From Microbacterium aurantiacum (GTDB lineage Bacteria; Actinomycetota; Actinomycetes; Actinomycetales; Microbacteriaceae), in assembly GCF_002872075.1 (NCBI RefSeq), contig NZ_PGGU01000016.1:610508-674507 (forward strand): 64,000 bases of DNA. The letters are read 5' to 3'. The translations under genes and the position numbers were made by a program. Positions 62,163 through 64,000 of the stretch are shown here, one piece after another (positions within the stretch are counted from its first letter, which is position 1; every line of letters begins with the position of its first letter). Under the pieces are notes generated by a model. It worked only from the letters and a program-made list of their open reading frames with translations. It was not told the DNA's origin and did no database searches.

Positions 62163-62366
62163 ATGGCCACTGGCACTGTGAAATGGTTCAACTCGGAAAA
62201 GGGCTTCGGCTTCATCGCTCCCGATGACGGCTCGGACGATCTTTTCGCCCACTTCTCGGCTATCTCCGGCTCTGGCTTCAAGGAGCTTCGCGAGAACCAG
62301 AAGGTCGAATTCGACGCTGAGCGTGGCCCCAAGGGCATGCAGGCTGCGAACATTCGCCCGCTCTGA
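62163..62366 (+). CDS. cspA: Cold-shock protein CspA
   Basis: A 67-residue single cold-shock domain. The RNP1 motif [11 protein letters not shown] and RNP2 [10 protein letters not shown] are exact family features; the protein begins [19 protein letters not shown]. It binds single-stranded RNA or DNA and melts structures at low temperature. AGAAAGAAG six bases upstream is the ribosome site. The gene is followed by a strong terminator and preceded by a long leader typical of cold-induced genes. Confidence 0.95.
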   Translation: MATGTVKWFNSEKGFGFIAPDDGSDDLFAHFSAISGSGFKELRENQKVEFDAERGPKGMQAANIRPL

Positions 62367-62403
62367 ATGCGAGAATCGCTCCGAGTTGATCTCCGAGCGC
62401 TTC

Positions 62404-62439
62404 AAGCCGGTCGCTGCCTTCGGGCGGCGGCCGGCTTTT
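62404..62439 (+). terminator. Intrinsic terminator of cspA
   Basis: AAGCCGGTCGCTGCC (62404-62418), loop TTCG, and GGCGGCGGCCGGCTT (62423-62437), then TTC. In RNA the 15-bp stem is complete with two G-U pairs, capped by a stable UUCG loop and followed by a short U-run. Confidence 0.8.
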
Positions 62440-62497
62440 CGCATTCCCGCCCGCGCCTGCGTCTCTCGCGACCGACTGCGTCGGAGGCTCTGGTAAG

Positions 62498-62516
62498 TTA
62501 GGGCAGGCTTACCAAA
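62498..62516. promoter_or_regulatory. Iron box before the siderophore-interacting protein gene
   Basis: TTAGGGCAGGCTTACCAAA matches the 19-bp DtxR/IdeR consensus (TTAGGTTAGGCTAACCTAA) at 15 positions. It lies 46 bases before the start at 62562. Confidence 0.7.
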
Positions 62517-62561
62517 GCCTACGCGCCATTCACGTCGATGGTCACACAAACGGGAGGCATC

Positions 62562-63536
62562 ATGTCCGCGGAGACGACCACGACCGAGCGTCCGTCCTAC
62601 ATCCTCACCCGCGCCGAGGTCACAGCAGTCCAGCGCGTCTCGCCGAACTTCGTGCGCGTCACATTCGGCGGTGAGGACCTCTCCGATTTCGGCACTCCCG
62701 GTGCCGTCTTCGACGCCCGTATCAAGCTGATCTTCCCGGCGGCATCCGGCGTTCTCCCCCCGCTGGATGACGAGGGGGACGACTGGTGGGGGGCGTTCCT
62801 GGCGGTGCCGGAGGACGAGCGCGGATCGATGCGCACCTACTCGATCCGTGAACTGCGGGTGACGGATCCTTCCGGAGGGTCGGAGGCGTCGCGCACCGAA
62901 GTCGACGTCGACTTCGTGCTGCATCTGGAGCCGGGGCTCACCGGGCCCGCGTCGCGCTGGGCGAGCGCGGCCGCCGTCGGGCAGGAGCTGTTCCTCGTCG
63001 GTCCGCGCCGCGACGTCGTCGACCACGGCGGCGTGGAATACGCGCCGAGGAACGCCGCATCCGTGATCCTCGCCGGAGACGAGACCGCGGCCCCGGCGAT
63101 CGCGCGGATCCTCGGTGATGCTCCTCGGGGCCTCCGCGGCGTCGCCTTCATCGAGGTGCCTTCTGCCGCCGACGTGCTGCCGATCGACGCGCCGGCGGGC
63201 GTCGAGGTGCGGTGGCTTCCCCGTGCCGAGGGCCAGTTGCACGGACTCGAGCTGATTCCGGCGGTTCTCGGCCACCTCGGTGACGTGGACGCGGCGGATG
63301 CCGTCGAGGTGGAGGACATCGACAGCGAGGATCCGCTCTGGGAGACGCCGGAGCATTCCGGCCTCGGGGACGAGATCGCGGCGGCGGATGCTCCGGCCGA
63401 GCGCTATTTCTGGATCGCCGGAGAGAGCGGCGTCGTCACGACGTTGCGTCGTCACCTCGTCAAGGACCTCGGCATCGACCGCTCGCAGGTGGCCTTCATG
63501 GGCTACTGGCGCCGCGGCGTCGCCATGCGCGGCTGA
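62562..63536 (+). CDS. Siderophore-interacting protein (FAD-dependent ferric-siderophore reductase)
   Basis: A 324-residue cytoplasmic SIP/ViuB-type protein. FAD-binding FVRVTFGGEDLSDF and RTYSIREL near residue 85, the NAD(P)-binding region ILAGDETAAPAIARIL, and the C-terminal WIAGESGVVTTLRRHLV with GYWRRG are characteristic. It reduces Fe(III)-siderophore to release iron after uptake. GGGAGG four bases before ATG 62562 defines the start; an earlier ATG at 62538 is less likely. The iron box upstream places it under iron control with desA. Confidence 0.93.
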   Translation: MSAETTTTERPSYILTRAEVTAVQRVSPNFVRVTFGGEDLSDFGTPGAVFDARIKLIFPAASGVLPPLDDEGDDWWGAFLAVPEDERGSMRTYSIRELRVTDPSGGSEASRTEVDVDFVLHLEPGLTGPASRWASAAAVGQELFLVGPRRDVVDHGGVEYAPRNAASVILAGDETAAPAIARILGDAPRGLRGVAFIEVPSAADVLPIDAPAGVEVRWLPRAEGQLHGLELIPAVLGHLGDVDAADAVEVEDIDSEDPLWETPEHSGLGDEIAAADAPAERYFWIAGESGVVTTLRRHLVKDLGIDRSQVAFMGYWRRGVAMRG

Positions 63537-63555
63537 CGCGGATCGTGTCACGGGA

Positions 63556-63592
63556 TTCACACCGCGCGGCACAATAGGTTAGGCTCTCCTAA
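63556..63592 (+). promoter_or_regulatory. Iron box overlapping the promoter of the iron ABC ATPase
   Basis: ATAGGTTAGGCTCTCCTAA at 63574-63592 is the best iron-box match in the window. TTCACA (63556-63561) and TAGGCT (63580-63585) are 18 bases apart and form a promoter whose -10 lies inside the box. The box ends one base before the GTG start, implying a leaderless transcript. Confidence 0.65.
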
Positions 63593-63593
63593 C

Positions 63594-64000
63594 GTGACCC
63601 CCAACGAGCTTCCCGCCTCCGTCGCGCTCCGCGGCGATGCGCTCGCGCTGAGCTATGGAAAGACCCGTGTCGTGCACGACGTGTCGCTCCGGCTCACGCC
63701 GGGACGCGTGACCGCACTGATCGGCCCGAACGGCAGCGGCAAGTCGACGGCGCTCCGCGCACTCGCCCGGCTGCATCGCATCGGTGGCGGAACCGTGCAG
63801 GTCGGCGAGGGTGCAGACGCCCGCGACGTGTCGACCCTCTCCGCGAAGGAGTTCGCTCGCACCGTCGCGATGCTCTCGCAGTCACGACCGCATCCCTCGG
63901 GCATCGAGGTCGCCGACGTGGTCGCATACGGTCGCCACCCGCACCGCGGACGGTTCTCCGGAACGAACGACGCCGACCGCGCGGCCGTCGCGCACGCGCT
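63594..64000 (+). CDS. Iron-siderophore ABC transporter ATPase (partial)
   Basis: The first 135 residues of an FecE/FepC-type ATPase that continues past the window. It begins with GTG, then LSYGKTRVVHDVSLRLTPG and Walker A GPNGSGKST near residue 46; AMLSQ is the Q-loop and VVAYGRHPHRGRF the region typical of siderophore importers. No ribosome site is visible, consistent with leaderless translation from the promoter described. It would energise import of the desferrioxamine-type siderophore. Confidence 0.85.
   Translation, partial: MTPNELPASVALRGDALALSYGKTRVVHDVSLRLTPGRVTALIGPNGSGKSTALRALARLHRIGGGTVQVGEGADARDVSTLSAKEFARTVAMLSQSRPHPSGIEVADVVAYGRHPHRGRFSGTNDADRAAVAHA

Noticed and set aside
1..64000. 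tRNA, rRNA or riboswitch genes
   Set aside because: No cloverleaf-like sequence, conserved rRNA segment or known riboswitch core was recognised in the intergenic regions; a covariance-model search would be needed to exclude them fully.

Overview
The window is chromosomal DNA from a high-GC Gram-positive actinobacterium, most likely a member of the Microbacteriaceae such as Microbacterium. The assignment rests on inference from strongly G/C-ending codons, many ATGA/GTGA start-stop overlaps inside operons, GTG starts, DtxR/IdeR-type iron boxes, ROK/LacI-controlled sugar and peptide uptake operons that lack a dedicated ATPase in one case, and a desferrioxamine-type siderophore cluster. I see no rRNA, tRNA, CRISPR array, prophage or insertion sequence. 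Almost all of the sequence is coding.

Layout. 1-426: end of an MFS transporter. 440-9824: a catabolic unit made of a ROK repressor, an M81 (MlrC-like) metallopeptidase, a complete dipeptide-type ABC transporter with a fused ATPase, and a ROK sugar kinase, closed by a very long hairpin. 9894-12578: an SDR oxidoreductase, then a divergent HxlR regulator/azoreductase pair and a terminator. 12594-16100: an NRAMP-like transporter without the usual metal ligands and a DapA/NanA-type aldolase, divergent from a LacI regulator, with three tandem operators between them. 16196-18928: a GyrI-like protein, an AraC regulator, a rifampin ADP-ribosyltransferase (Arr), a MarR regulator and a VOC protein. 19060-21591: a short UvrA-like ATPase behind a palindromic operator. 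21621-24017: an epoxide hydrolase and a WYL regulator bracketed by two copies of an 87-bp repeat. 24039-28730: a two-component system next to a VanY-like carboxypeptidase, alanine racemase and D-Ala ligase, a van-like cell-wall operon.

28774-36680: an iron-box-controlled desABCD cluster extended by a penicillin-acylase-like Ntn hydrolase and a second siderophore-type acyltransferase. 36688-41681: a DUF3516-type helicase, DeoD and the proline symporter PutP. 41707-44175: an unusual hexapeptide-acyltransferase/toroid fusion and an AlkD-like protein. 44276-47753: a GT2 polysaccharide synthase, a 68-residue membrane protein, an EAL protein and a GGDEF protein, i.e. a cyclic-di-GMP/exopolysaccharide neighbourhood. 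47842-49571: a FUSC membrane protein and a lipoprotein. 49626-56568: a beta-glucan-type utilisation locus (GH16 enzyme, ROK repressor, sugar ABC importer, Gfo/Idh oxidoreductase). 56784-62366: a membrane protein, an HNH endonuclease, a small coiled-coil-like protein coupled to a large LuxR/AAA regulator, and CspA after a 569-bp stretch of uncertain coding status. 62498-64000: a siderophore-interacting reductase and the start of an iron-siderophore ABC ATPase, both under iron boxes, presumably returning iron from the siderophore made by the des cluster.

Striking structural features are a set of long-armed intergenic hairpins (arms of 12 to 26 bp), the pair of 87-bp repeats, three adjacent 12-bp LacI operators, a 15-bp tandem repeat read in two frames at a response-regulator/kinase junction, and an iron box that ends one base before a GTG start.
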